Both the position numbers and the translations under genes were made by a program. From [Leptolyngbya] sp. JSC-1 (GTDB taxonomy: Bacteria; Cyanobacteriota; Cyanobacteriia; Elainellales; Elainellaceae), in contig KL662191.1 in assembly GCA_000733415.1 (NCBI GenBank), forward strand, positions 2,803,015 through 2,867,014: a DNA stretch of 64,000 bases. The letters run 5' to 3'. Positions 9,234 through 18,719 of this stretch are shown here, one piece after another; position 1 is the first letter of the stretch; each line of letters begins with the position of its first letter. The notes below the pieces were generated by a model. That model was not told the DNA's origin. It did no database searches and was given only the letters and a program-made list of their open reading frames with translations.

Positions 9234-10064
9234 ATGAGTGTGTCACAGCCAAACCTGGAAGATATTGAACTTCAGCTATTACTTGAGGGGATTTATCAAT
9301 ACTATGGCTTTGATTTTCGCAACTATGCGGTCTCATCCTTAAAGCGGCGAATCCGCAAAATTTTGCATGCCGAAGAATTAGCCACAATCTCTGAGCTGCA
9401 AGCTCGCATTCTTCATGATCCAGATTGTTTAAAGCGCTTTCTCCTCGGCATCACCGTTAATGTCACGTCTATGTTCCGCGATCCGAGCTTTTTTCTGGCG
9501 TTTCGGCAAAAGGTGATCCCGTTGCTGCGCACCTATCCTTATATCCGGATTTGGCATGCTGGCTGTTCAGAAGGGCAAGAAGTTTATTCGATGGCGATTC
9601 TACTTCAGGAAGAAGGGCTATATAACCGCTGCCGGATCTATGCTACTGATGCCAACGAAATAGTGCTACAAAAGGCCAAGAGCGGTATCTATCCACTGGG
9701 CTTGATGCAGCAATATACTCAGCTTTATCTACAAGCGGGCGGGAAACAATCTTTTTCGGAATACTACACCGCCGCTTATGACAGCGCCATTTTTCGAACC
9801 ACGTTACGCGAAAACATTGTCTTCTCACAGCACAATCTAGCAACCGATCGGTCCTTCAACGAATTCAATATCATTCTCTGCCGCAATGTCTTGATCTATT
9901 TCGACTCGGTGTTGCAGCAACGGGTGCATCAACTTTTTCACGAGAGTCTCTGCACGTTTGGGATTTTAGCCTTAGGACGGCAGGAATCGCTCCGGCTCAG
10001 CCCCTTTGCCAATCGCTACGAGGATTTAGACAAACGGGAGAAGATCTACCGGAGGTTGGACTGA
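9234..10064 (+). CDS. cheR: CheR-type protein-glutamate O-methyltransferase
   Basis: Transfers methyl groups from S-adenosylmethionine to glutamates on receptor or scaffold proteins. The N-terminal helical domain (YYGFDFRNYAVSSLKRRIRKIL) is followed by the methyltransferase core: NVTSMFRDPSFF, IRIWHAGCSEGQEVYSMAILL (SAM loop), YATDANEIVLQKAK and NIILCRNVLIYFD. This matches full-length CheR. The ATG at 9234 (MSVSQPNLEDIELQ) is preferred because the family homology begins there; a TTG-ATG region from 9192 is possible. Its stop overlaps the cheB start as TGATG. No receptor gene is adjacent, so it probably serves the neighbouring hybrid kinase system rather than classical taxis. Confidence 0.92.
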   Translation: MSVSQPNLEDIELQLLLEGIYQYYGFDFRNYAVSSLKRRIRKILHAEELATISELQARILHDPDCLKRFLLGITVNVTSMFRDPSFFLAFRQKVIPLLRTYPYIRIWHAGCSEGQEVYSMAILLQEEGLYNRCRIYATDANEIVLQKAKSGIYPLGLMQQYTQLYLQAGGKQSFSEYYTAAYDSAIFRTTLRENIVFSQHNLATDRSFNEFNIILCRNVLIYFDSVLQQRVHQLFHESLCTFGILALGRQESLRLSPFANRYEDLDKREKIYRRLD

Positions 10065-10621
10065 TGGAGTCGCGTCTGGTTGTAGTCGGTGCCTCATTGG
10101 GGGGAATGGCTGCTTTGAAGGTGCTGCTGCAAGAGCTAGCCCCCGCCTTTACCTTTCCTATCGCAATTGTGCAACATCGCCACAAAGACTCTGCCAATCA
10201 AATCATCGAGTTTTTACAGCGCTCCACTAGCTTGATAGTGAAAGAAGTAGAAGACAAGGACCAGATTGCTTCCGGCTATGTTTATCTGGCTCCGGCAGAT
10301 TATCATTTACTGATCGAAGCAGATCATTTTGCCCTGTCCACTGATGACCCCGTTTTCTACGCTCGTCCCTCGATTGATGTGTTATTTGAATCGGCTGCCG
10401 ATGTCTATCGCGAGCGCACAATTGGCATTATTTTGACCGGTGCCAATCAGGATGGAGCGGCTGGAGCAGCAGCAGTGAAAGCCTGTGGTGGTGTAGTGAT
10501 GGTGCAAGATCCCGCAACTGCCCAGAGTCCAGTCATGCCGGAGGCCGCCATTGCTCGCACGTCGGTGGACGAAATTTTATCATTGCCGGAAATTGCCGCA
10601 CGGCTCAATCGGCTCTGCTGA
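10064..10621 (+). CDS. cheB: CheB-type protein-glutamate methylesterase, catalytic domain only
   Basis: Removes methyl esters or deamidates Gln on the CheR substrate. At 185 residues it contains only the esterase domain. The catalytic triad is visible as Ser in VVGASLGGM, His in IVQHRHKDS and Asp in ILTGANQDGAAG. The usual N-terminal receiver of chemotaxis CheB is missing, so its activity cannot be switched by direct phosphorylation; the three receivers of the neighbouring hybrid kinase may take that role. Translation is coupled to cheR through a TGATG overlap. Confidence 0.9.
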   Translation: MESRLVVVGASLGGMAALKVLLQELAPAFTFPIAIVQHRHKDSANQIIEFLQRSTSLIVKEVEDKDQIASGYVYLAPADYHLLIEADHFALSTDDPVFYARPSIDVLFESAADVYRERTIGIILTGANQDGAAGAAAVKACGGVVMVQDPATAQSPVMPEAAIARTSVDEILSLPEIAARLNRLC

Positions 10622-10684
10622 ACTCAATCAATCTCAAGCTGACCGGTCTCTTGCTTGGGTAAGGTTGCCTTGGCTGAAGTAAAC

Positions 10685-12208
10685 TCAGAACCGAGGTTTA
10701 TATTTCAACGGGCTGAACGTCAGCTCAACGCGAACACCGTGGTTACCATCAACCGTAAGCGTGGCCCGCAATTGCCTGGTCAGAATCTGCACTAGCTTTA
10801 AGCCCAACGAAGTGGAATTACGCCAATCAAAATCAGCCGGTAACCCAATTCCGTCATCCTGAACCAGGATGTGAATGGTATCCTGCACCTGAAACAGCGT
10901 AATTGCAATTTCTCCGGGCTGCTCTGGAAAGGCATGTTTGAGTGCATTAGTAACTAGTTCGTTGATCAGGAGACCACAGGGAACGGCTGTTTCTAGGTTG
11001 AGCAATACAGGTTCGGCAGTGAGGTTCGATTGAATGGGGTGGGTAGGATCATCAGCAGCTAGCCTGATATTGTCCAACAGACGACGCAGGTAGTCGGCAA
11101 AATTGATTTGTCCTGCGTGATCAGATTGATAAAGCTGCTCGTGAATCAAAGCTATGGCCTGAATTCGAGTTTGTGCGTCTGTAAACAAGCTGAGCAACTG
11201 CGGATCTTGAATTCGGTCTGACTGTAAATCCAGCAAATTAGCAATAATATGCAGATTATTTTTGACCCGGTGGTGCACCTCCTTCAGCAACACCTCTTTC
11301 TCCGCCAATTTTTCCGCTAAAACCTGTTGTAGTGCCTGCTGAATTGGCATACTGTGTTCGCTGCTTTGGCAGTCTTTAGTGCCAGCAGCGGTGATAGGCG
11401 AGGTGACAGGCTGAGAAGCAGAGAGCCGAACGAAACGCTTGAAGCTACAAGCCGCAGGGACAAGCGCCAGTAAACTCAGTACCAGGATGCAGCTCATTGG
11501 ATGAAAATTTGTCGTGAAGGCAGTTTCCGGCACAACTGTGACCAACCACCAATCCAGCCCAAACGAATTCGTCCAGGAGGTCACTTGCGCGAAATAGCGC
11601 TCGCCATTAAGCTGAAATTCCAGCGGCTGGTTGGTCTGATGGGGCGATGTCGGAGCTTTTTGGGCAGCCTGAAGTTGGTGGAGCGTTGTTTGCAATAGGA
11701 GATCGGCGCGAATTGGCATTGCAGTTTGGTTTTGCAACAAACTGGCCTGAGAGGAGCTGGCAATTATCTGTCCTGATGTTGCCACAATAAATAACCTGCC
11801 CAACTTGCTAGCTTGCTGTAACCCGTGAGATAGGTCAGCGGTCAGCTGGGGCGTAGGTGGCGGGATAGCTTGCCGAATCGGCGAAACAAGGGTTTGAGTG
11901 CTCGCGGTTTGCTGGCGATCGGAACTTGAGATAGAGGGCTTTGAGGGCTTTGGCTGAGATGCTTGCGACTGGCGGCCAACCCAAATGGCAAAGTAGGCGT
12001 CTAGGTAGAGATCTGTCAAGGCAAGGGCTTGGCGATTAAACTCATCTGCTAGATGGCGAGTTGAGCTAGTTTGGTGTTGGGCCAGCCACCATTTCAGGCT
12101 CCCCCCACCGCCCAAAAGCAATAGCACGGTGATTAAAAACCATCGCCTCGATGGATTGACTAGCAATCCACCCTGGAGATTGAAGATCTGAGCTTTGAAA
12201 TTGGGCAT
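10685..12208 (-). CDS. membrane sensor kinase of the HisKA_2 family
   Basis: Sensor kinase, 507 residues. TM1 about 23-41, an extracytoplasmic region with a Cache-like tail (RLFIVATSGQIIASS, SFGLDWWLVTVVPE), and TM2 about 238-255. The cytoplasmic half has the HisKA_2 signature LLKEVHHRVKNNLHIIANLL with the acceptor His about residue 312, then ELVTNALKHAFP, QDDGIGLP and SLGLKLVQIL of the ATPase. This class often signals to receivers without DNA-binding output. The linker at residues 81-120 is Ser/Gln/Pro-rich. It is convergent with cheB (63 bases apart). Its partner regulator is not identifiable from the sequence. Confidence 0.88.
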   Translation of the reverse strand: MPNFKAQIFNLQGGLLVNPSRRWFLITVLLLLGGGGSLKWWLAQHQTSSTRHLADEFNRQALALTDLYLDAYFAIWVGRQSQASQPKPSKPSISSSDRQQTASTQTLVSPIRQAIPPPTPQLTADLSHGLQQASKLGRLFIVATSGQIIASSSQASLLQNQTAMPIRADLLLQTTLHQLQAAQKAPTSPHQTNQPLEFQLNGERYFAQVTSWTNSFGLDWWLVTVVPETAFTTNFHPMSCILVLSLLALVPAACSFKRFVRLSASQPVTSPITAAGTKDCQSSEHSMPIQQALQQVLAEKLAEKEVLLKEVHHRVKNNLHIIANLLDLQSDRIQDPQLLSLFTDAQTRIQAIALIHEQLYQSDHAGQINFADYLRRLLDNIRLAADDPTHPIQSNLTAEPVLLNLETAVPCGLLINELVTNALKHAFPEQPGEIAITLFQVQDTIHILVQDDGIGLPADFDWRNSTSLGLKLVQILTRQLRATLTVDGNHGVRVELTFSPLKYKPRF

Positions 12209-12494
12209 GAACCATTCCGCCCTAAGCTAGGCGAGCTAAATCCTTTCACTAGAATTCCACTAGAAGTGGGCGTGACTAGAATTCCCGCATCGCCGCATCT
12301 GGCAACGAGCCTGAGCTGAGCAGCTGCAAAACTTCAGATTTACTTTGCAATCAATAGATTTGCGTTGCAACTAGTAGGCACTTGGAAACAAAGACCCTCG
12401 GAATCTATGATAGAGATAGAGGCATATACCGCTGCCGCTCGCTCACGGCTTGTAATTTGCTGCTGTTGAGACAACAGAGGACATCCGATTCGGT
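12209..12494. other. divergent spacer between HisKA_2 kinase and hydrolase
   Basis: About 290 bases without a supported gene. The 11-mer actagaattcc occurs exactly at 12248-12258 and 12275-12285, a direct repeat with a 27-base offset that could be a regulator site. Nothing else stands out. Confidence 0.3.
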
Positions 12495-13478
12495 ATGGTC
12501 AAAACGATTGACATTCAGGGATTTCCCCACACCTACGAGCTTTCTGCCCCCACTGGCTCCCCTGTTGTTTTGGTCTTTATTCACGGTTGGCTTTTGAGCC
12601 GTGCCTACTGGCAGCCGGTCATCGAACGCTTATCTCCTCTCTATCAGTGCTTGGCTTACGACTTGCGGGGATTTGGCGAATCCCAACTCGATGCTATTAG
12701 GCCAACTAACATCGGAACTAGGGTAGAGACTAGTGTGGCCGCTAATTTGGCAGAACGAGTAACGGTAGGAGCAGCTGCCAAAAGTCCGCCTAGTCTAGCT
12801 TGGGAAGTTGAAACCGCAATCGCAGCACCAACCGCGGCAAATTATACGCCTGCAGCCTATGCCCAGGATTTAAACCTACTGCTGCAACAACTCGATATTT
12901 GCAAAGTCTGGCTGATTGGTCACTCGTTGGGTGGAAGCATTGCCCTCTGGGCTGCCGATCAAGCTCCCCAAACCATCGATGGCGTGATCTGCGTCAATTC
13001 GGGGGGCGGTATTTATCTAAAAGAAGAATTTGAGCGATTTCGCACGGTGGGCAAAATGCTGGTGAAACTGCGTCCCCGTTGGCTCAGCTATTTTCCTCTG
13101 TTGGATTTACCATTGGCTCGGATGAATGTGGCCCGCCCCTTAGCACTGAACTGGGCTAGGCAGCGTCTGGTCGATTTGGTCGCTGCTCAACCAGAGGCCG
13201 CTCTAGGAGCCTTACTTGATTCCACCACAGAAGCAGAAGTGCACCGTCTGCCTCAGGTAGTGGCCCGCCTCCAGCAGCCCGTTCACTTTATTGCTGGCGC
13301 TAACGACACGATGATGGAACCCAAATATGTGCACCATCTAGCCAGCTTTCATCCCTCGTTCGAGTTCTGTGGCAACAATGTCAGCGAAATCTCAGACTGC
13401 GGCCACCTCTCAATGGTGGAACAGCCCGATGCCGTAGCAAACGAGATTCAGACAGTTCTGGCGAAGTATTTGGGGTAG
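12495..13478 (+). CDS. alpha/beta hydrolase
   Basis: Serine hydrolase fold, 327 residues, no signal peptide. Family marks: oxyanion-loop region VFIHGWLLS, YDLRGFGES, nucleophile elbow GHSLGGS, acid in FIAGANDTMM, and histidine in ISDCGHLSMVE. A roughly 45-residue insertion rich in Ala/Thr/Val (about 75-115) sits between RGFGES and the nucleophile and is unusual for the core fold. The substrate cannot be predicted; lipase, esterase or haloperoxidase-like roles are all possible. SD-like GAGGA lies about 12 bases before the ATG. It is convergent with the peptidase gene, with only 25 bases between the stops. Confidence 0.88.
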   Translation: MVKTIDIQGFPHTYELSAPTGSPVVLVFIHGWLLSRAYWQPVIERLSPLYQCLAYDLRGFGESQLDAIRPTNIGTRVETSVAANLAERVTVGAAAKSPPSLAWEVETAIAAPTAANYTPAAYAQDLNLLLQQLDICKVWLIGHSLGGSIALWAADQAPQTIDGVICVNSGGGIYLKEEFERFRTVGKMLVKLRPRWLSYFPLLDLPLARMNVARPLALNWARQRLVDLVAAQPEAALGALLDSTTEAEVHRLPQVVARLQQPVHFIAGANDTMMEPKYVHHLASFHPSFEFCGNNVSEISDCGHLSMVEQPDAVANEIQTVLAKYLG

Positions 13479-13489
13479 TGAAGCTTCAC
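13478..13489. terminator. 12-base palindrome between convergent genes
   Basis: GTGAAGCTTCAC begins at the last base of the hydrolase stop codon. It could act as a weak bidirectional terminator between the two convergent genes, but it has no loop and no T-run, so the call is weak. Confidence 0.2.
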
Positions 13490-13503
13490 CTCCCCCATCT
13501 TCC

Positions 13504-15903
13504 TCACTTATCTCCTTTTGCCACTGCAACCGCAGCTGACGCCAAGGGATCAACGGCAGTCCAGCCAGTTTCAGTTGAGATCAGAGATTCAAAATGGAGG
13601 TGCGGGCCAGTGGAATTGCCGGTGCTACCAACCCAGCCGAGAATCGCTCCCTGGGCAACCTGCATACCGGGTTGAACTGCAATTCCAGAGAGGTGGCCAT
13701 ATAGGTTCCGCTGGCGAGTTGTTGGATTTTCTACAATCACTGCCAGTCCGTAGCCACCCATATAATCGGCAGCCACAACCCGTCCACCGAGGGCGGCCAT
13801 CACCGGAGTTCCCATTGGTGCACCCAAGTCAAGACCTGTATGAAAGCTCAAATTGCCAGAAATCGGGTGGATACGCCAACCAAAGGCCGAAGTAATCACT
13901 GCTGGAATCGGTAAGGGGAACAGCAAATTCACCCAACCCATCTGCTTCGAGGTCGCCGGATCAACAACATAGCTGCCTGTATCATAATGACCGAGTTGGG
14001 CGTTGCTACAGCTAACTGCCAAGAGAGATGCTGCATCGTAGACTGCCGGTTTCGTGGTTGGCTTTGCCACCAAGCTAGGAATCGATAGCTTCTGAGCCAA
14101 TTTAGGAACATTGGGCTGCGGTTGCAGCGAAGCTAGCTTCTGTTCCAGAGTTTGCCAGAGAGGAGCGTTGCTCAATCCCACCTCAGCAGAGGTGGGATTG
14201 AGCGGCTCAAACCCGAAATGAGCCGGTTGAATAGAGGCTTGGGCTGCATCAGCTAAGTTAGCCTCGGCAGGAGGCTGGTTGGATGGTTCCTTATCGTCAG
14301 CACCGAGCCACCAAGGACGCACCAGATCCAACGGCGTTGTCTTACGGCTAGAAAAATCAGAAAGTTGCGGCAGAAAGGGCAAATTCAACTGGGCCAAGGA
14401 ATAGTTCAACGTTGATGCCATCCATGAATCTAGACCGGGGTTGACCGGGGACGAGGACAGAGCCTCGGCGCTTGCAGTTCCATCATTGGCGCTAGCCGGC
14501 AACAGAGCTGGAGCTGGCATCTCAGGCTCTGCTTTAACTTGTACTTGAGTTTTGGCATCGGCTACGGGCCGAGACGCCAGTTCAGCTGTGGGTTGTTCAG
14601 CTGTGGGTTGTTCAGCTGTGGGTTGTGCCGGAATCGGTCGGGGAGCCAGGGGTTGGGCAGTAGGGGCTTGAGTAGGAGCCTGAGGAACCTGGGCAGGAGC
14701 AGGTTGGTCAAGCTGGGGCTTGACGCTACTGCTAGCGACACCAGTAAATAGATGCAGAGCCACAAGCGGTTGCCGTGCGTGTGTGCTGGCCTCCTGCTTA
14801 CCGGAGGTTTGATGACTGGTAACTCCACTGGGTTTCTGGCTCAACTGCACCAAACGGCTCGCTAAACTTTCACCCAGAGCCGGAATGAAAGCTGGAATCC
14901 CGGCTGGTTTGTCCGAAGCCTGAGTAGATTTAGCCGCTGCTACCGATCCACCTGGCTTTGCATTTGTATTAGGGGCTGAGGCAACAGAGTGATTAACCGC
15001 TGGACACTGGTTTGCCAGGGAAATGCCTGCATGGTTGGATAATGAAGCTAGATTGACCCCAGCATAACCAGAGGGAACAGTGCGTCCTCGGCTCGCCCCA
15101 GCGGGCTGCTGTCCTGGGATAGACGCTTGGGCGGTCTGTGGGCTGGGCTGCGTCGTAAGTTGAGCCTCAATGGCAGCAATTTTAGTCAGCACTTCGAACT
15201 GCAAAGCGGGTGGCAGAGCTGGATGTTTGGCAATCTGGCGGGCGCGCTCAAACTCTTTGTTCCAGGCTGCTTGTAGAGCAGTGTAAATCACATTTTGCTG
15301 CCACTGAGATTCTCTGGTGGCCTTATCTTGCTCCACAATACCGGCTAGCCGTTTCTCTAGCACCTGACGCATACCGGCAATGGTCTGAGGGTTGGCATTG
15401 GCTCCTGCTTTGGGATTTGCTTGCGGCAATGGAGCGGCGGGGTTGGTGGTCGCCCCAGGTTGGTCAGTTAGATTTGAGTCTACATTTGGATCTGTAGCTG
15501 CGGCCGGTGGGTGAGCTGGCTTGGGCAGACTCGGTGTGGCTGTGGGCTTCTCAATACCGCTGGCTTGAGGTGCGGTGGGAACGGGTGTTGCCGTGGGGGC
15601 AATCGTCTGAACCGGAGCCGCTGTGGGCTGAAGCGTTTCTGCTGGCGGAGCTGTCGAAGTAACCTTGGGTGGAGCAACTTTGGGTGGAGCAACTTCGGGT
15701 GGAGCAGCCTCTGGCGCAGCTACGGACACGGCTGCCAATGGCTCGGTGCTTCCAGAATTAGTAACTGTATCTGTGGAGGGTGGAGCTGTTCCCGGATTGG
15801 GGGTGGAGGCTTCGGCAGGGGGCAATGCATATATTCTCAACATTGCCGATGTCATTACAGCAGTCGTGAGACAATGTCCAAGCGGTTTGAGAAGATGCTT
15901 CAT
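13504..15903 (-). CDS. M23 family (LytM) peptidoglycan metallopeptidase with long low-complexity region
   Basis: Predicted envelope peptidoglycan hydrolase or division/cell-separation factor, 799 residues. An N-terminal signal-like segment (about 10-33) is followed by some 600 residues rich in Pro, Ala, Thr and Gln, then the M23 domain at about 670-790: ITSAFGWRIHPISG, FHTGLDLGAPMGTPV, LYGHLSG and GPHLHFE. The Zn-binding residues (His and Asp of HTGLD, and the last His of HLHFE) and the catalytic His of GHLS are present, so it should be active. Two in-frame tandem repeats occur in the linker: EQPTA three times (DNA 14583-14630) and PPKVA-like units (DNA about 15663-15710). These are probably length-variable. 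Confidence 0.9.
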   Translation of the reverse strand: MKHLLKPLGHCLTTAVMTSAMLRIYALPPAEASTPNPGTAPPSTDTVTNSGSTEPLAAVSVAAPEAAPPEVAPPKVAPPKVTSTAPPAETLQPTAAPVQTIAPTATPVPTAPQASGIEKPTATPSLPKPAHPPAAATDPNVDSNLTDQPGATTNPAAPLPQANPKAGANANPQTIAGMRQVLEKRLAGIVEQDKATRESQWQQNVIYTALQAAWNKEFERARQIAKHPALPPALQFEVLTKIAAIEAQLTTQPSPQTAQASIPGQQPAGASRGRTVPSGYAGVNLASLSNHAGISLANQCPAVNHSVASAPNTNAKPGGSVAAAKSTQASDKPAGIPAFIPALGESLASRLVQLSQKPSGVTSHQTSGKQEASTHARQPLVALHLFTGVASSSVKPQLDQPAPAQVPQAPTQAPTAQPLAPRPIPAQPTAEQPTAEQPTAELASRPVADAKTQVQVKAEPEMPAPALLPASANDGTASAEALSSSPVNPGLDSWMASTLNYSLAQLNLPFLPQLSDFSSRKTTPLDLVRPWWLGADDKEPSNQPPAEANLADAAQASIQPAHFGFEPLNPTSAEVGLSNAPLWQTLEQKLASLQPQPNVPKLAQKLSIPSLVAKPTTKPAVYDAASLLAVSCSNAQLGHYDTGSYVVDPATSKQMGWVNLLFPLPIPAVITSAFGWRIHPISGNLSFHTGLDLGAPMGTPVMAALGGRVVAADYMGGYGLAVIVENPTTRQRNLYGHLSGIAVQPGMQVAQGAILGWVGSTGNSTGPHLHFESLISTETGWTAVDPLASAAVAVAKGDK
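14583..14630. repeat. 15-base tandem repeat, about three copies, within the M23 peptidase gene
   Basis: The unit cagctgtgggttgtt is repeated head to tail in phase with the reading frame and encodes EQPTA on the minus strand. Loss or gain of units would not break the frame. Confidence 0.85.
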
Positions 15904-16752
15904 TAGAGACAGACAATAACACCAAACTACGGGAATAGACTAGCCAAGGGTGCTGACTATCGCAGTTGCCCAGTTATGACACGCTGTCAGCAGTGGGAAC
16001 AGATATTTTTTAGCGTTGCATTGCTTTAGCGTTGCGTTTTATAAGGCTTCACTCGTTACATCCAGTCAGCGAATAGGGAGATCCGGATCATGTTTTGAGT
16101 CCATACTTCAAGTTCGTATTAAGTTTGCATTGCAAATCCCCATCTGTTTGTGACCAGTTTGCGTCGGTCGTCAGATCCAGAAGTTAGGATCAGAACGCCT
16201 ATTGCATTATTCCATAAAGGATTCGGCATAATTGTGACTCTTAGCAAATTCAGGGATTCTTGAACTCAACTCCCAGCAGATGGGCAAATTGAAGTTGCTC
16301 AATCGTAGGTTTAAAAAAATTGGTCAGGGTTCATTCAAATTTTGCTAATTTCCACCGGATTATCTAGCGCTGCACCCGTAGTCTAGGTTAAGAAGAAAGT
16401 AAAGTAGGTTAAGTAGGAATCAGCCTCAGTTGATCCAATCACTCGACTCATACTTCGCTTGCTTGCTGAGAAAAAAAGTCTTTCGTTAGATGTATTAGCA
16501 CAGATAAGCCAAGCTTTTTATAATGAAGGAACAAATTTTACCTTAACTAAATATTAAGAGTCGCCAACGCGGTTTTTCTGGTGCACTACCGCCATCAAGT
16601 TTCTAACAGCTTATCCAAGGTCCCCTCTGGGTTGGAAATTCAAAAACTCCGATGGGTTTACTGACTTGTAGTCAGAAAAATCGGATAGGTTCAAGTACAA
16701 ATGTTTCACGGATACGTTCCCTGCTATTTTGAGGTTTTTAGAGCGGTGAGTC
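15904..16752. other. 850-base AT-rich divergent intergenic region
   Basis: Lies between the M23 peptidase and the two-TM protein gene and should hold both promoters. I found no tRNA, no clear terminator hairpin and no coding frame with credible composition. It contains several A/T runs (for example near 16312-16320 and 16472-16480). It may hold an unrecognised small RNA, but nothing supports that directly. Confidence 0.35.
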
Positions 16753-17511
16753 ATGAGTAGTCGTCACGTTTCGAGTGCTATTTTGCCCGCTGTCGTTGCG
16801 TCTAGTGCAGTCTTTTCGTTACTAACGCTGCCATTCTTCTTCTATCACTCCCAACCGGAAGCAGTAATTGACAGTTTGCCATTAGGGCGGGAACTGCAAC
16901 CCATTATTGCCAGCCAAAATCGGGATTTAACGATTCGCTACATTGGTGGTGCATTAGTTACGAGTGTAGTAACGGGCATGGCTACAGTGGAGATATGGAG
17001 GCGGCAGAAAGATCGAGTGGCGATACCGGCTGCGGTTCCTTCAGTTCCCGCTGCTGAGCCAATTGTGGCTGCTGATTGGGATAGTGAGCTTGCATCCGAA
17101 TTGCCATTGCTAACCGAGGTGACGTTTGAACCAGAATTATTGGCTGCTATTGCGGCGCAGCCGCAGCTTGATCTAGTAGAGCCAATTTCAGGAAGTATGA
17201 CCGAGTTGCTTGCTACCGATCCAGAGATTGGGGAAGGGGTTGGGCAAAGTTGTGGGCTGATTACAGAACTGGCCGAAGAATATGCAACCTGCCGCATTCG
17301 AGTAAAGCATGAACACCGACGTCAATTTGCCATTCAGGTTGCAGGCCAATACTACAGTTTCTTTCGTCTACTCTCCACCAAAGAAGCGGCCCTAGAAACA
17401 GCTCGGCAATTGAGTTGCAGAGCACATCATGTGGTTGTAACACCGGTAGAACACCAGTATGCAGTTTGGATTTGGCAGCCAGTCACTGAACTAGAGCTAG
17501 TTTCCTCCTGA
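16753..17511 (+). CDS. two-TM membrane protein of unknown function
   Basis: I do not recognise this 252-residue protein. Two hydrophobic segments (about 8-31 and 58-80) place it in the membrane, with a short loop between. An acidic Ala/Glu-rich linker (about 95-165) leads to a compact C-terminal domain of some 75 residues (YATCRIRVKHEHRRQFAI, YYSFFRLLSTKEAALETA, VVVTPVEHQYAVWIWQP), whose beta-alpha-beta look could suggest a small ligand- or peptide-binding module such as a SPOR-like fold. That is a guess. It has a GGTGAG SD-like stretch before the ATG and is followed after 154 bases by the pentapeptide-repeat gene. Confidence 0.75.
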   Translation: MSSRHVSSAILPAVVASSAVFSLLTLPFFFYHSQPEAVIDSLPLGRELQPIIASQNRDLTIRYIGGALVTSVVTGMATVEIWRRQKDRVAIPAAVPSVPAAEPIVAADWDSELASELPLLTEVTFEPELLAAIAAQPQLDLVEPISGSMTELLATDPEIGEGVGQSCGLITELAEEYATCRIRVKHEHRRQFAIQVAGQYYSFFRLLSTKEAALETARQLSCRAHHVVVTPVEHQYAVWIWQPVTELELVSS

Positions 17512-17665
17512 TGGAAACCGAGTGATGCTGATAGCACTTCCCAGGAACGCAACAGTTGAATGCAACAGTTGAATGCAATCTGTAGAAGCATGCAATGTAC
17601 GAAAAATAGAGAATAATTGTGAATTCTAATAACAAAGATAACAGCAAGCAATAACCCCATGTGAC

Positions 17666-18682
17666 ATGAACTCAGCGGATTTTCAGGAGCAGTATACCCT
17701 TGGGCGACGAAACTTTAGTGGTGCAAGGTTGCGTCAGGTGGATTTGCGTGGAGTAGATCTACAGGCCATTATCCTGTGGCAAGCTGACTTAACGGCAGCA
17801 GACCTGAGGCAAGTCAACTTGAGAGGCAGCGATTTACGAGAGGTGGTTTTAGCAGCCGATCTAGAGCAGGCGGATCTGCGGCGAGCAGATTTGCGACAGG
17901 CTGATCTATCTGCTGCCAGTCTGCGCCATGCGGTTCTAGCTCAGGCGCTATACGATGAAACCACGCGATTTCCCACTGGTTTTGATCCGGTTGCAGCAGG
18001 ACTGTATTTGATTGCGCCCCGTGCCAATCTGCATCAGGCTGACCTGAGCGAGCGTGATCTCAGTGGGGTCGATTTGAGCGAGGCGGATCTGACCGCAGCA
18101 AATTTGCAGGCTGTCAATTTGTTTGGAGCAGATCTGAGTTGGGCCAACTTGCATCAGGCCAATTTAAGCGGCGCCAATTTGAATCAAGCCAATCTGACGG
18201 CTGCCTGCCTGATCCGAGCCAACTTGAATGGTGCTAAGCTGCACAAAGCCACGCTCGATTATGCAATTTTGCGCTATGCCAATCTGTTTAATACGGATTT
18301 GCATACCATCCGCAGTCAGCAGACCGATTTTGCTCAAGCCCTTTACGACGACACGACCCAATTTCCAGCCGCTTTCAACCTCGATGAGCTGTATTGGATT
18401 GGTCCAGAAGCGCGTTTGGGACAGATGGATTTGAGTCGGGTGAACTTGGCCGGAGCCAATCTACGCGGCGCCAACCTGACCCATATCAACCTAGCTGAAA
18501 CTGACCTCTGGGGTGCTGATTTAAGTGAAGCGAACCTAGCCCACGCGAACTTGCGTGCTGCTAATCTTTGGGGTGCTAGTTTAATGGGTGCCGATCTAAC
18601 TGGTGCTGATTTAACTGGTGCCAATTTGCAGGAGGCGGATCTTACCGACACGATTCTAATGTTGCAAGAACGACAGGCGTAA
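17666..18682 (+). CDS. pentapeptide-repeat protein
   Basis: A 338-residue soluble protein built mostly from A(D/N)LXX pentapeptides, which fold into a right-handed square beta-helix. Two non-repeat inserts of about 25 residues, both beginning AQALYD(E/D)TT(R/Q)FP and containing YLIAP or YWIGP, break the helix into three blocks; this insert type recurs in cyanobacterial proteins of this family. The start region FQEQYTLGRRNFSGA is the usual N-terminal cap. No signal peptide or enzyme domain. Role unknown; members act as scaffolds or interaction surfaces. Confidence 0.92.
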   Translation: MNSADFQEQYTLGRRNFSGARLRQVDLRGVDLQAIILWQADLTAADLRQVNLRGSDLREVVLAADLEQADLRRADLRQADLSAASLRHAVLAQALYDETTRFPTGFDPVAAGLYLIAPRANLHQADLSERDLSGVDLSEADLTAANLQAVNLFGADLSWANLHQANLSGANLNQANLTAACLIRANLNGAKLHKATLDYAILRYANLFNTDLHTIRSQQTDFAQALYDDTTQFPAAFNLDELYWIGPEARLGQMDLSRVNLAGANLRGANLTHINLAETDLWGADLSEANLAHANLRAANLWGASLMGADLTGADLTGANLQEADLTDTILMLQERQA

Positions 18683-18719
18683 GTTAAGGCTCTCAAACTA
18701 ACAACCATTATTGACCCTC

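Noticed and set aside
14562..14828. Second frames inside the M23 peptidase gene
   Set aside because: They are low-complexity shadows of the repeat-rich linker in other frames.
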